Origin: Streptomyces mirabilis
Lineage (GTDB): Bacteria > Actinomycetota > Actinomycetes > Streptomycetales > Streptomycetaceae
Direction of reading: 5' to 3'
Length of the DNA stretch: 64,000 nt
Assembly (NCBI RefSeq): GCF_018310535.1
Contig: NZ_CP074102.1
Coordinates: 5,766,001-5,830,000 of the forward strand
Both the position numbers and the translations under genes were made by a program. Below the pieces are notes generated by a model, which was given only the letters and a program-made list of their open reading frames with translations, was not told the origin of the DNA and did not search any database. Shown here piece by piece: positions 1 to 8,087 of this stretch (its first letter is position 1; every line of letters starts with the position of its first letter).

Positions 1-1241
1 TCGCCATGGAGGGCGACCCGCAGCGCAACCTCGCCACGTTCGTCACCACCTGGATGGAGCCGGAGGCGCAACGGATCATCGCCGAGAATCTCCACCGCAA
101 TTTCATCGACCATGCGGAGTACCCGATTTCCGCCGAGATCGAGCAGCGCTGCGTGCGCATGCTCGCCGACCTCTTCAACGCGCCGGGCAGGACAACCGGA
201 TGTCGGACCCAGGGCTCGTCCGAGGCGATCATGCTCGGCGCGCTGTCGCTGAAGTGGAAGTGGCGGGAGCGCCGCCAGGCGGCCAACCTGTCGGCCGACC
301 GGCCCAACCTGGTCTTCGGCGGGGACGTCCACGTCGTGTGGGAGAAGTTCTGCCGCTACTTCGACGTCGAGCCGCGGATCGTGCCGCTGGCCGAGGGCAA
401 GTACACGATCGGCCCGGAGGACGTGGAGCCCCACCTCGACGAGAACACGATCGGCGTCGTCGCCGTCCTCGGCACCACGTTCACCGGCCACAAGGACGAC
501 GTCGTCGGGATCGACAAGCTCCTGCGGGACGTCCGCAAGGAGCGGGACCTCGACATCCCGATCCACGTCGACGGAGCCAGCGGCGCATTCGTGTGGCCCT
601 TCCTCTACCCGGACTCGAAATGGGACTTCCGGCTCGAGCAGGTCCGTTCGATCAACGTCTCGGGACACAAGTACGGCCTGGTCTACCCCGGCATCGGCTG
701 GCTGGTCTTCCGCGAGGAGTCCGACCTGCCCAAGGACCTCGTGTTCCACGAGAACTACTTGGGCAAGACCGACGCGACGTTCACGCTGAACTTCTCTACC
801 GGCGCGTCGATGGTGCTCGCGCAGTACTACAACTTCGTCCGGCTCGGTCGCCAGGGCTACACCTACGTCATGAAGATGTTGCAGGAGAACGCCCACGTGT
901 TGGCGGACAACCTGCGTAGCAGCGGCCGCTTCGAAGTGATCGGGAGCGACCTCGAGCAGCTGCCGCTGGTCGCTTTCCGTCTCGTCGGCAAGCACGCCTA
1001 CGATGAGTCCGACGTCGCCTGGCAACTTTCGGCCGAGCGCGGCTGGATGGTGCCGGCGTACACGCTCCCGCCCAACGCGGAGCGGGTGAAGATCATGCGT
1101 GCCCTGGTCAAGGAGACCCTGAGCCGCGAGCAGATCGATCGCCTGAGTCAGGACATTTCCGACGCGTGTCGCACTTTGGACGACAAGGGTGCGACCCATG
1201 GGAGCGAGCGGGCCCAGGTCAAGCGCGGCACCGGCTACTGA
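1..1241 (+). CDS. gadB: Glutamate decarboxylase, 5'-truncated by window edge
   Basis: PLP-dependent group II decarboxylase that converts L-glutamate to GABA and CO2, using a cytoplasmic proton. The frame is already open at base 3. The ATG at base 6 aligns with the interior of the family (E. coli GadB LDGNARQNLATF region), so it is probably not the start and several dozen N-terminal residues lie outside the window. The PLP lysine is in SGHKYGL (AAG at 669-671), preceded by HVDGASGAF, whose Asp contacts the PLP pyridine. NENYLG-type and RLGRQGYT blocks also match the family. The E. coli-type C-terminal HKHT tail is absent. The next large gene downstream encodes a permease fusion, which suggests glutamate/GABA exchange, but co-transcription is doubtful because a strong hairpin lies between them at 1759-1792. 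Confidence 0.93.
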   Translation, partial: AMEGDPQRNLATFVTTWMEPEAQRIIAENLHRNFIDHAEYPISAEIEQRCVRMLADLFNAPGRTTGCRTQGSSEAIMLGALSLKWKWRERRQAANLSADRPNLVFGGDVHVVWEKFCRYFDVEPRIVPLAEGKYTIGPEDVEPHLDENTIGVVAVLGTTFTGHKDDVVGIDKLLRDVRKERDLDIPIHVDGASGAFVWPFLYPDSKWDFRLEQVRSINVSGHKYGLVYPGIGWLVFREESDLPKDLVFHENYLGKTDATFTLNFSTGASMVLAQYYNFVRLGRQGYTYVMKMLQENAHVLADNLRSSGRFEVIGSDLEQLPLVAFRLVGKHAYDESDVAWQLSAERGWMVPAYTLPPNAERVKIMRALVKETLSREQIDRLSQDISDACRTLDDKGATHGSERAQVKRGTGY

Positions 1242-1432
1242 CGCCTCCGCCCCCCGGTTGCACACGCCTGCTCGCTCTGAGGGCGTCTCCACCGCGAACC
1301 CTGCCTCCGGTAGATCAGCTGCGCGCGCCAGATACGTGCCAGATCGAACGGTCAGCCACGGTCAGCTGAGGAGCACAGCGGCGTCCACACGTTCGTGACC
1401 ACCGTCGCAGCGCACAGGCAGGATGAGCTGGG

Positions 1433-1753
1433 GTGACGGCCGAGGTGGCGCTGGTTCCGGGGACATCCAGCGCTGACATCAGCAACCACGGACAGCCGCG
1501 GCACTGGGCGGCTGTAGAACGACACCCGTGCGCGCAGCTGGGCCCAGCCAAGGTCGAGTTAGAACGAACTCCTGAAGCGGTGGTCGGCAGCGGCTGCACC
1601 AGCCTGCTTCCTGAGGGCGTGGCGGGGGTGTGGGTGGCTTCCTGCCCCCAGATGGACACCAGCATCCAGATCGGCCCGACGGGCAAGAAGCTCCTGCCGC
1701 TGACGGTCAAGAACGCCGCACCGGCCCCCGCGGGGAGCGGTCACGCGCACTGA
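1433..1753 (+). CDS. Hypothetical protein, 106 aa
   Basis: Unrecognised 106-residue protein starting at GTG 1433, with a weak purine-rich stretch (cagga, 1419-1423) about 9 nt upstream. The composition looks coding: mixed hydrophobic and polar residues, two Cys and a VAGVWVASCP stretch. It has no signal peptide or clear membrane segment. A perfect 15-bp hairpin begins 6 nt after its stop, which supports a real transcription unit ending here. A shadow ORF on the minus strand is less convincing. The gene could also be a fragment of a larger family, and no function is assigned. Confidence 0.45.
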   Translation: MTAEVALVPGTSSADISNHGQPRHWAAVERHPCAQLGPAKVELERTPEAVVGSGCTSLLPEGVAGVWVASCPQMDTSIQIGPTGKKLLPLTVKNAAPAPAGSGHAH

Positions 1754-1758
1754 GGTGA

Positions 1759-1792
1759 GCGAGGGCCTCGATCGGGTGATCGAGGCCCTCGC
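1759..1792 (+). terminator. Strong hairpin terminator
   Basis: Perfect 15-bp inverted repeat (1759-1773 with 1778-1792) and a 4-nt loop, 6 nt after the stop of the 106-aa gene. There is no T tract, as is common for Streptomyces terminators. It would insulate the permease fusion gene from upstream transcription. Confidence 0.75.
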
Positions 1793-1820
1793 GGAGCCCA
1801 GAGGCGCCTCGGACATCCAT

Positions 1821-1851
1821 TCGGTGGTGGTGGACTTCCACTCGGTGGTGG
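1821..1851. repeat. Short direct repeat upstream of the permease fusion
   Basis: The 10-mer tcggtggtgg occurs at 1821-1830 and 1842-1851, 21 bp apart (two helical turns), within 40 bp of the proposed start of the permease fusion gene. This spacing would suit a regulator bound twice on one DNA face, but chance or slippage is possible. Confidence 0.35.
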
Positions 1852-1862
1852 AGCGGGTTTGA

Positions 1863-4568
1863 GTGCGGTACGGGTCATTCTGCTGTCCCTGCGCTGTTGC
1901 GGAGGGGAGTGGCCCGGCGTTGGAATCAAGTGTGAGGCACTTTGGCGGCGCCGAGCCTGTCGACCGCCCCGCTCCCGGGACGGGGTCCGGCCGGAAAGGG
2001 CTCAAGAACGACGCCCTGGGCATGTTCTCCTCGGTGGCCATGGGTCTTGCCTCCACCGGCCCGGCGTACAGCCTGGCCGCCACGCTGGGCATCATCGTGG
2101 CCGGGGTCGGACTGCAGGCCCCGATCGTCACCATGCTGGCGTTCATCCCGATGCTGCTGGTCGCGTACGCCTACCGGGAACTCAACGCGAGCAACGCCGA
2201 CTGCGGGACCACCTTCACCTGGGCCACCCGCGCCTTCGGACCGCGCACCGGCTGGATGGGCGGTTGGGGCCTCATCGTCGCCAACATCATCGTCATGGCG
2301 AGCCTCGCCGAGGTCGCCGCCACCTACGGCTTCCGGCTGGTGGGCCTGGACGGACTGGCGGAGAACCGGCTGTGGACCACCGTGGCGGGCATCGCCTGGA
2401 TCGGCGCGCTGACCGTGATCTGCTACGTCGGCATCGAGTTCTCGGCGGCTGTCCAGCGCTGGCTGCTGTGCCTGGAAGTGGTGATGCTGATCCTGTTCGC
2501 CGTCGCCGCACTGGTCAGGGTCTACACGAGCCCTCCCGCGACGGCGATCCACGTTTCCGCCTCCTGGTTCAACCCGTTCGAGGTGCCCTCGGCAACGGCC
2601 CTGACCTCGGGCATCCTCGCGGGGGTCTTCATCTACTGGGGCTGGGACACCTCATTCGCGGTCAACGAGGAAACCGTCGACAGCACGTGCGTCCCCGGGC
2701 GCGCCGCGGTCATGTCCACCGTGCTGCTCCTGATCTTGTACGGGCTGGTGTCCACTTCGGCGCAGGCGTTCGCGGGAGTCGGCGCCTCGGGCATCGGGCT
2801 CGGCAACACGCACAACTCGGACAATGTGTTCTCCGGACTGGGCGACGCCGTGTTCGGGAGCGACGGCACGGGGCTGCTCCTGTCGAGACTGCTGATCCTG
2901 ATGGTGCTGACCTCGGCGTTGGCCTCCGCCGAGACCACCATCCTGCCCCTGGCCAGGACCGTCTTCTCCATGGCGGTACACAAGGCCGTCCCTGCCCGGT
3001 TCGCCCGGGTCCACCGCAGGTTTCTCACCCCGACCTGGGGAACCGTAGGCATGGGCGCGGTGTCGATCGCCTTGCTGGTCCTGTTGAAGTCGTTCAGCCA
3101 GAACGTCCTGGCCGACTCGATCGACTCGGTCGGTCTCGCGATCGCATTCCAGTACGGACTGACCGGCTTCGCCTGCGTCTGGTACCACCGCAAGGTCCTC
3201 ACCCGCAGTGCCAGAGACCTGGTCTTCAAGGGCGTGTTGCCGGGGCTCGGCGGGATGATCATGCTCCTGTTGTTCCTCTACGCCACCTTCGTCGTCTACG
3301 CGGACCCCAGATACGGCACGACCAGCGTCGACCTGCCGCTGATCGGCAGGACGGGCGGGGTCACCGTCCTGGGCCTGGGCGCCCTGCTGGTCGGTCTCCT
3401 GCTGATGCCGCTGGTCACCCGTGGCCATGCCGTGGCCCTCAAACTCCAGCGGAGCCTGCTTCCGGGCCGCCTGCCGTCGTACGCCGCCGTTGACGCGGCG
3501 AGCCGCTACGTGCCCGCCGACAGCGGGTCCGGGGTGGGCGGCGACTGGTACGACGTCATCCCCCTGTCGGGCACCCGGGTCGGCCTGGTCGTCGGGGACG
3601 TGCTGGGTCACGGCCTGCGCGCCGCGGCCACCATGGGCCGCTTGCGCACGGGTGTGCGCGTCCTGGCCCGGCTGGACCTGAGCCCGGACGAGCTCCTGTC
3701 CCGCCTGGACGACCTGGTCGAGCAGACCGCGCACGAGCGCGGAGCCGGCCAAGGCCCGGGCAACCTGAGGCCGCAGGCCGACGAGGCCCTGGGCGTGACC
3801 TGCCTGTACGCGGTGTACGACCCCGTCTCGGGGAAGTGCAGTCTGGCGCGGGCCGGGGAGTCGGTGCTGGTGGTCGTCGAACCGCACACGGGTGTCGTCG
3901 ACCATCCGGAGCTGCCCCCCGGACCGCCGCTGGGAATCGGTGGCCTGCCCTACCAGAGCACGGATCTGGAGCTCCCGCAGGGCAGTCTCGTCGCCCTCTT
4001 CACGGGCGGCCTCCTCCAAGCGGCCGACGGCCGTGACGTCGGGCTCGCGCAGCTGTCCCAGATCCTCGCCGACCACCGAGCGTCCCTCGAAAAGCTGTGC
4101 GACCGGGCGGTGGCCGCCCTGCTGCCCGGGGCCGTGGACGAGGACGCGACGCTGCTCATCGCCCGCACACGCCTGCTCGACCGGAACCAGTTCACCCAGT
4201 GGGAACTTCCCCCGGACCCGGCGGCCGTGGCCACCATCCGCACCGCCGTCAGCAAGCAGCTCCGCGACTGGGGGCTGGAAGAGCTGACGTTCGCCAGCGA
4301 GCTCATCGTCAGCGAACTGGTCACCAACGCCATCCGCTATGTCGGCGGCCCGATCCAGGTACGCCTTATCCGGGACCGGAACCTGATCTGCGAAGTCTCC
4401 GACACCGGCCACACCACGCCCAATCTGCGGCACGCCGCGAACGACGACGAGGGAGGCCGGGGTCTGTTCATCATCGCCCAGATGACCCACCACTGGGGCA
4501 CGCGCTACACACCCACCGGCAAGACGATCTGGACCGAGCAGGACCTGCCGACGGCGGACGGCCAGTAG
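1863..4568 (+). CDS. APC-family amino acid permease fused to SpoIIE phosphatase and GHKL kinase domain
   Basis: Three-part membrane protein. Residues about 45-510 form an APC-superfamily permease with about 12 hydrophobic segments and family blocks such as STGPAYSLAATLG and GTTFTW. Residues about 520-765 form a PP2C-like SpoIIE/RsbU phosphatase with the metal-binding GGDWYD (559-564) and VVGDVLGHG (Asp579). Residues about 780-895 form a GHKL ATPase of the RsbW anti-sigma type, with N-box SELVTNAIRY (Asn822), DTG (Asp847) and GGRGL (864-868). Phosphatase and kinase of this kind normally act on anti-sigma-factor antagonists, so the fusion suggests substrate or pH sensing linked to stress-sigma control (inference). 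Numbering is from GTG 1863. GTG 1932, preceded by ggaatcaa, gives an N-terminus closer to that of typical permeases and may be the true start. Next to glutamate decarboxylase, a Glu/GABA substrate is plausible but unproven. Confidence 0.88.
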   Translation: MRYGSFCCPCAVAEGSGPALESSVRHFGGAEPVDRPAPGTGSGRKGLKNDALGMFSSVAMGLASTGPAYSLAATLGIIVAGVGLQAPIVTMLAFIPMLLVAYAYRELNASNADCGTTFTWATRAFGPRTGWMGGWGLIVANIIVMASLAEVAATYGFRLVGLDGLAENRLWTTVAGIAWIGALTVICYVGIEFSAAVQRWLLCLEVVMLILFAVAALVRVYTSPPATAIHVSASWFNPFEVPSATALTSGILAGVFIYWGWDTSFAVNEETVDSTCVPGRAAVMSTVLLLILYGLVSTSAQAFAGVGASGIGLGNTHNSDNVFSGLGDAVFGSDGTGLLLSRLLILMVLTSALASAETTILPLARTVFSMAVHKAVPARFARVHRRFLTPTWGTVGMGAVSIALLVLLKSFSQNVLADSIDSVGLAIAFQYGLTGFACVWYHRKVLTRSARDLVFKGVLPGLGGMIMLLLFLYATFVVYADPRYGTTSVDLPLIGRTGGVTVLGLGALLVGLLLMPLVTRGHAVALKLQRSLLPGRLPSYAAVDAASRYVPADSGSGVGGDWYDVIPLSGTRVGLVVGDVLGHGLRAAATMGRLRTGVRVLARLDLSPDELLSRLDDLVEQTAHERGAGQGPGNLRPQADEALGVTCLYAVYDPVSGKCSLARAGESVLVVVEPHTGVVDHPELPPGPPLGIGGLPYQSTDLELPQGSLVALFTGGLLQAADGRDVGLAQLSQILADHRASLEKLCDRAVAALLPGAVDEDATLLIARTRLLDRNQFTQWELPPDPAAVATIRTAVSKQLRDWGLEELTFASELIVSELVTNAIRYVGGPIQVRLIRDRNLICEVSDTGHTTPNLRHAANDDEGGRGLFIIAQMTHHWGTRYTPTGKTIWTEQDLPTADGQ

Positions 4569-4673
4569 CACCGCCCGAGGTCCGAACGGGCTGCGTCGGC
4601 GCCGGTCGGTCACAGACGCCGCCATGCCGATCACCGAGTCGGCCGTAACGGAAAGGACAAGATCGCGCGTGGA

Positions 4674-5804
4674 GTGATCAACTTGCCTACCGTGCCTGGC
4701 ATGGGCGGGATCGATGTGGCCAACGGAGTTGTGGGTGCCGTACTCGGGATGCTCTGTGCGGTGCTGTTCCAGCAACCGTTGCAGGACGGCTGGTTCAGGC
4801 TGCGTACTCGCTCCACCCGCGCGGTGCGCGGCCTGCGGCAGCGGGAGGAGTCCAGTCCCGCGTGGAGGACCTTCTCCCTAGGCCCTCTGCACACATCCGC
4901 CCTGATCGTCGAAGGGGACGGTGAGTCGTCCATACCCGCCGAAGCCGTCCATGTCCAAGTGCTCGACGCGGAGATCGAGCTGCCCTCGGACATGGACGGG
5001 TGGCGGGCCGAGATCGAGGGGGAGAGTGAGCGTTTGCGGGCGGAGGGGCGGACTCCGTTGTGGAACGGCCCCCGTTACGCGGTCGAGTCGTTCGACGTCT
5101 CGCGCACCGCTCTCGAAGAGCAACCCGTAGTCCACCTGAGGCTCCGCCCGACGGACTACTACACCTTTCTCGCCGCTCAGCAGCTCGACCGCCGACTGGC
5201 CGACGGGACAACCCCTCGTTCCCGGTATCTCACGCCGGACGATCCGCTGCGGGCACCCGCGTTTCTGCAGTGCAGCTTCGCGGTGAATGTGGCGGTGGTG
5301 ACCAGCGACGAGCTGCTGGTCGTCAGTCAGCGCAGTGACCGGGTCCGTATGGCTCCGAGTGTCTGGAACTCCTCTGTCAACGAAGGCATGTCGAGACACA
5401 TCGACTCGTCCGGCAGGAACGCCCCCGACGTGCATGCGGTGGCCCGGCGCGGCATGCGGGAGGAGCTGTCCCTCGAACCCCACGAGTACGCACTCGAGTT
5501 GCTCGCCTTTGTGCTGGACGTCGACAAGCGCCAATGGAGCGCCCACTTCTACGCCAGGCTGAAGGACATGACCCGAGAAGGCCTGCAAGCGCGTATGAGC
5601 CGAGGGGTCGCGGATCGATGGGAGCATCAGACCATCGATTACGTGCCTTTCCGTCCTGCGGCAGTGGTCAAGTACATGCTGCGCGCGGATCGGATCCACC
5701 GCTGGGCCCCTCTTGCGCCCGCCCTGTTCCCTCTCGCCCTGGTCCGTGCCTACAGCCGCACCCCGGTCGAGAGGGCGGAGGCGCAGACCGTTCGGCGTAT
5801 GTAG
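4674..5804 (+). CDS. Membrane-anchored Nudix-like protein, 376 aa
   Basis: N-terminal hydrophobic segment at about residues 14-34, then a cytoplasmic region. The C-terminal half (about 195-345) resembles a Nudix fold: LVVSQRSDRV, an EGM turn, and a degenerate Nudix box RGMREELSL, where the family has REUXEEXGU. The two metal-binding Glu (263, 264) are kept, but the first Glu is Gly and the Gly is Ser, so pyrophosphatase activity is doubtful. Actinobacteria have similar uncharacterised proteins. The GTG start at 4674 has only a distant purine stretch (ggaaagga); ATG 4701 is an alternative that would still keep the membrane helix. It lies 105 bp after the permease fusion gene and may belong to the same unit. 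Confidence 0.7.
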   Translation: MINLPTVPGMGGIDVANGVVGAVLGMLCAVLFQQPLQDGWFRLRTRSTRAVRGLRQREESSPAWRTFSLGPLHTSALIVEGDGESSIPAEAVHVQVLDAEIELPSDMDGWRAEIEGESERLRAEGRTPLWNGPRYAVESFDVSRTALEEQPVVHLRLRPTDYYTFLAAQQLDRRLADGTTPRSRYLTPDDPLRAPAFLQCSFAVNVAVVTSDELLVVSQRSDRVRMAPSVWNSSVNEGMSRHIDSSGRNAPDVHAVARRGMREELSLEPHEYALELLAFVLDVDKRQWSAHFYARLKDMTREGLQARMSRGVADRWEHQTIDYVPFRPAAVVKYMLRADRIHRWAPLAPALFPLALVRAYSRTPVERAEAQTVRRM

Positions 5805-5844
5805 TACCCGGGGCCGCACAGGGACCCCGGGTACCTCGTCCTAC

Positions 5845-5934
5845 GTACTGATGGCGGACTACGCGGTGATGGCGGACTACGTGGTGACGGCGAACTACGC
5901 GGTGATCACGGATTACGCGGTGATCACGGACTAC
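5845..5934. repeat. 18-bp tandem repeat array overlapping the terD stop codon
   Basis: Five degenerate 18-bp units (5845-5862, 5863-5880, 5881-5898, 5899-5916, 5917-5934; consensus gcggtgatggcggactac). A sixth related unit is inside the terD coding end (about 5935-5950). Read on the minus strand, most units repeat a TAG or TAA in the same phase as the terD stop. The array probably arose by slippage duplication of the gene's 3' end. Confidence 0.9.
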
Positions 5935-6515
5935 TTGCTGACGGCGAAGCGCATCAGGGCGTGCTCGTCACCCTGCTTGATCTTCCCCGTCACATTGATG
6001 ACCTCGAGCTTCCAGCTGCCGTCGACACGAACGGCCTTGGCCACGGCGCACCCGTTGTCCTGGGTGAGCAGGCTCGGCCAGATGTCGGCGACCTGCTGAG
6101 TGGTGCCGCCGGTCGCGTCGTACACCTTGAAGCTGATGTTGCGGGCCTTCTGGAAGGAGCTGCCCTTCTTGAAGGCGGCGGCGATGAACACGATCGTCGT
6201 GATGTTGGACGGTATCCGGGCGAACTCGACCGTCAACGTCTCGTCGTCGCCCTCCCCGCGCCCGGTCTGGTTGTCACCGCTGTGGACCAGGGAACCGTTG
6301 CCCATGGGGTCGAGCGAGTCGAGGCCCGCCAGGCGCACCGGGTCCGTGCCCTGCATCGCGATGGCGATCAGGTCCAGGTCGGTGCCGGTCTTGCGGCGGA
6401 GTACGCCCATCACTCCACCGCTGCTGCCCGCGGTGGGATCCCAGGACACTCCGATGGACAGATGGGTGACTCCGTCCAGATCCGCCGGGCCGTCTTCTTT
6501 GGTGAGCGTAATCAT
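5931..6515 (-). CDS. terD: TerD-family stress protein
   Basis: 194-residue cytoplasmic TerD/CABP-type protein of the tellurite-resistance/stress family, which binds calcium. Family marks: N-terminal MITLTKEDGPADLDG, IGVSWDP, the DLDLIAIA acidic strand, the HSGDNQTGRGEGDDE Ca-binding region, and the C-terminal FAVSK. The ATG at 6515 is chosen because this N-terminus is canonical and agagga lies about 10 nt upstream. The ORF upstream of it has no family similarity. Streptomyces carry many TerD paralogues, several tied to development or metal and oxidative stress. This one stands alone on the minus strand. Its 3' end runs into an 18-bp tandem repeat array. Confidence 0.93.
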   Translation of the reverse strand: MITLTKEDGPADLDGVTHLSIGVSWDPTAGSSGGVMGVLRRKTGTDLDLIAIAMQGTDPVRLAGLDSLDPMGNGSLVHSGDNQTGRGEGDDETLTVEFARIPSNITTIVFIAAAFKKGSSFQKARNISFKVYDATGGTTQQVADIWPSLLTQDNGCAVAKAVRVDGSWKLEVINVTGKIKQGDEHALMRFAVSK

Positions 6516-6884
6516 GCGTGGATCATCCTCTTGGAGACGGGACTGCGACAGGCAAAGTGTGCATGGAGTTCCTGGTGTTCCCTCGGCAGGGGTCCCTTCA
6601 TAAGCGGACAAGGGGACACATGAGGCACTGATCGCCGACCAGAGTCGTGTGATCACTGCTGGTTGTGGGGCGGTGCGGTGGCAGGGCGTATTCCAGAGGG
6701 AGTTGGCGAACCGCTACCAGGCCCAGGGCGGTTGGGGCTCGGTGCGGGCGTGCACGTGTGTGTCTACCGGCCTCCGAGGCACGGCAGACCTGGCGGAACG
6801 GCGCGACCGCCAGGAGTTTCGACGGGGGCGCAACCGGCCTCAGGGGCGTGCATCCAGATGGTGCCCTGACGCGTCTACATCGGT
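6516..6884. other. Intergenic region between divergent terD and the repeat membrane protein
   Basis: 369 bp containing the promoters of both divergent genes. ORFs here have atypical composition and no Shine-Dalgarno sites, so none is called. No clear terminator, repeat or RNA structure was found. Confidence 0.5.
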
Positions 6885-8081
6885 ATGGATCTGGAAAAGT
6901 CGCCTGCTGAGCGACCCGCAGTACCGGCCGAGGGGTGCCTGACGGTCGCGATCCGCCTGCCCGTGCGGATCGTCGTCCTCGTGCTCGTCGTGCCGGTGCG
7001 CATGCTGTGGGACGCCCTGGTGGTCGGCGGAAGGTTTCTGCGGGACACCGTGCTGCGCCCCGCGGGGCGGGTGCTCCAGTGGGTGGCGTGGGCGGTGTTC
7101 GTCTGGCCGTGGGTGACGCTGTGGCGGTACGTCGTGGTGCCGGCCGGAAAGGCGCTGGCGTGGCTCGGGTACGTGCTGCTCGTCGTGCCCGCCGTGTGGC
7201 TGTACGAGACGGTGCTCACACCGGTCGGACACGCGATCGCCTGGGTGGCGCGGGGCGTCGGCGCCGGGCTCATGTGGGTCCTCCGCGGTGTCGGTGCGGG
7301 GTTCGCCCGGGTCCTCCGTGGCATCGGCGCCGTACTCGCCTGGGTGTACGCCCGGGTGCTGACCCCCGTCGGGCGGGCCGTCGCCTGGCTGCTCAGGGGC
7401 CTCGGGACCGGGTTCGGGGCGGTCGCTTTCGGGGTGTACCAGGTCGTGGCCTGGCTGGTCCGTCATCTGATCGTCGTGCCGGCGCTGTGGCTGTACGAGT
7501 GGATGCTCGCCCCCGTCGGACGGGCGATCGCGTGGGCGGCGCGCGGAGCCGGGTGGCTCGTACGGATGATCTTCACCGGGATCGGCGCCGCGCTCTACTG
7601 GACCCTGCGCGTCCTGCTCGTGCTGCCCGCGCTCGCCCTGTGGCGCTGGGTGCTCGTGCCGGTCGGACGGGTCCTCGCCGTCGTCGCGCGGGAGGTCGGG
7701 GACGCACTTGGGCACGCCTGGCGGGTGGCCGGACACCTCTCGCTCGCCGTCGGCAGGTTCCTCGGAAGACTCTTCCGGTGGATCTTCGTGGAGCCCGTGC
7801 GCTGGGTGTACCGCAGCGTGCTGACGCCGGTCGGACGCGTCGTCCGGGACACGGTCCTGCGGCCCGCCGCCGAGCTCGCGCGCGGCGTGGGCCGGGTGAC
7901 CCGGCAGGCCCTGGCCACCGCCCGCGAGTCTGCGCGGCAGACCCGCGCCGACATCCGCCGCATGCTCTTCGGCACGCCCCGGGAGCCCGAGCGGGTGCCC
8001 CTGGCGAAGCACCGGCGGGAACCGGGAGCCGCCGGGACACGTACTCTAGGTAGCAGTACGACCGCTCTCACGAAGGACTGA
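6885..8081 (+). CDS. Repeat-built hydrophobic membrane protein, 398 aa
   Basis: Hydrophobic protein made of about eight copies of a 35-50 residue unit centred on (L)xPxGRxxxW: RPAGRVLQW, VPAGKALAW, TPVGHAIAW, TPVGRAVAW, APVGRAIAW, VPVGRVLAV, a weaker EPVRWVY copy and TPVGRVVRD. The hydrophobic stretches between copies could be membrane helices or membrane-surface helices. The C-terminal ~60 residues are Arg-rich and cytoplasmic-like. No enzyme motif is visible, and the family is unnamed to me. The ATG at 6885 has no good ribosome site. It lies directly upstream of the TIGR03936 gene and the RNase E gene, so it may be part of that unit. Confidence 0.75.
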   Translation: MDLEKSPAERPAVPAEGCLTVAIRLPVRIVVLVLVVPVRMLWDALVVGGRFLRDTVLRPAGRVLQWVAWAVFVWPWVTLWRYVVVPAGKALAWLGYVLLVVPAVWLYETVLTPVGHAIAWVARGVGAGLMWVLRGVGAGFARVLRGIGAVLAWVYARVLTPVGRAVAWLLRGLGTGFGAVAFGVYQVVAWLVRHLIVVPALWLYEWMLAPVGRAIAWAARGAGWLVRMIFTGIGAALYWTLRVLLVLPALALWRWVLVPVGRVLAVVAREVGDALGHAWRVAGHLSLAVGRFLGRLFRWIFVEPVRWVYRSVLTPVGRVVRDTVLRPAAELARGVGRVTRQALATARESARQTRADIRRMLFGTPREPERVPLAKHRREPGAAGTRTLGSSTTALTKD

Positions 8082-8087
8082 ACGACA

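Noticed and set aside
1189..1398. Short plus-strand ORFs after the glutamate decarboxylase gene
   Set aside because: They overlap its 3' end in other frames and have no ribosome site or recognisable motif.
2652..4775. A 707-residue minus-strand ORF opposite the permease fusion
   Set aside because: No motif; the plus strand has intact phosphatase and kinase motifs over the same region.
5845..5934. CRISPR-like array
   Set aside because: Units are contiguous with no spacers and are related to the gene end; no cas genes nearby.
6649..6942. Short plus-strand ORF ahead of the repeat membrane protein
   Set aside because: Atypical composition, no ribosome site, and it overlaps the real gene start in another frame.
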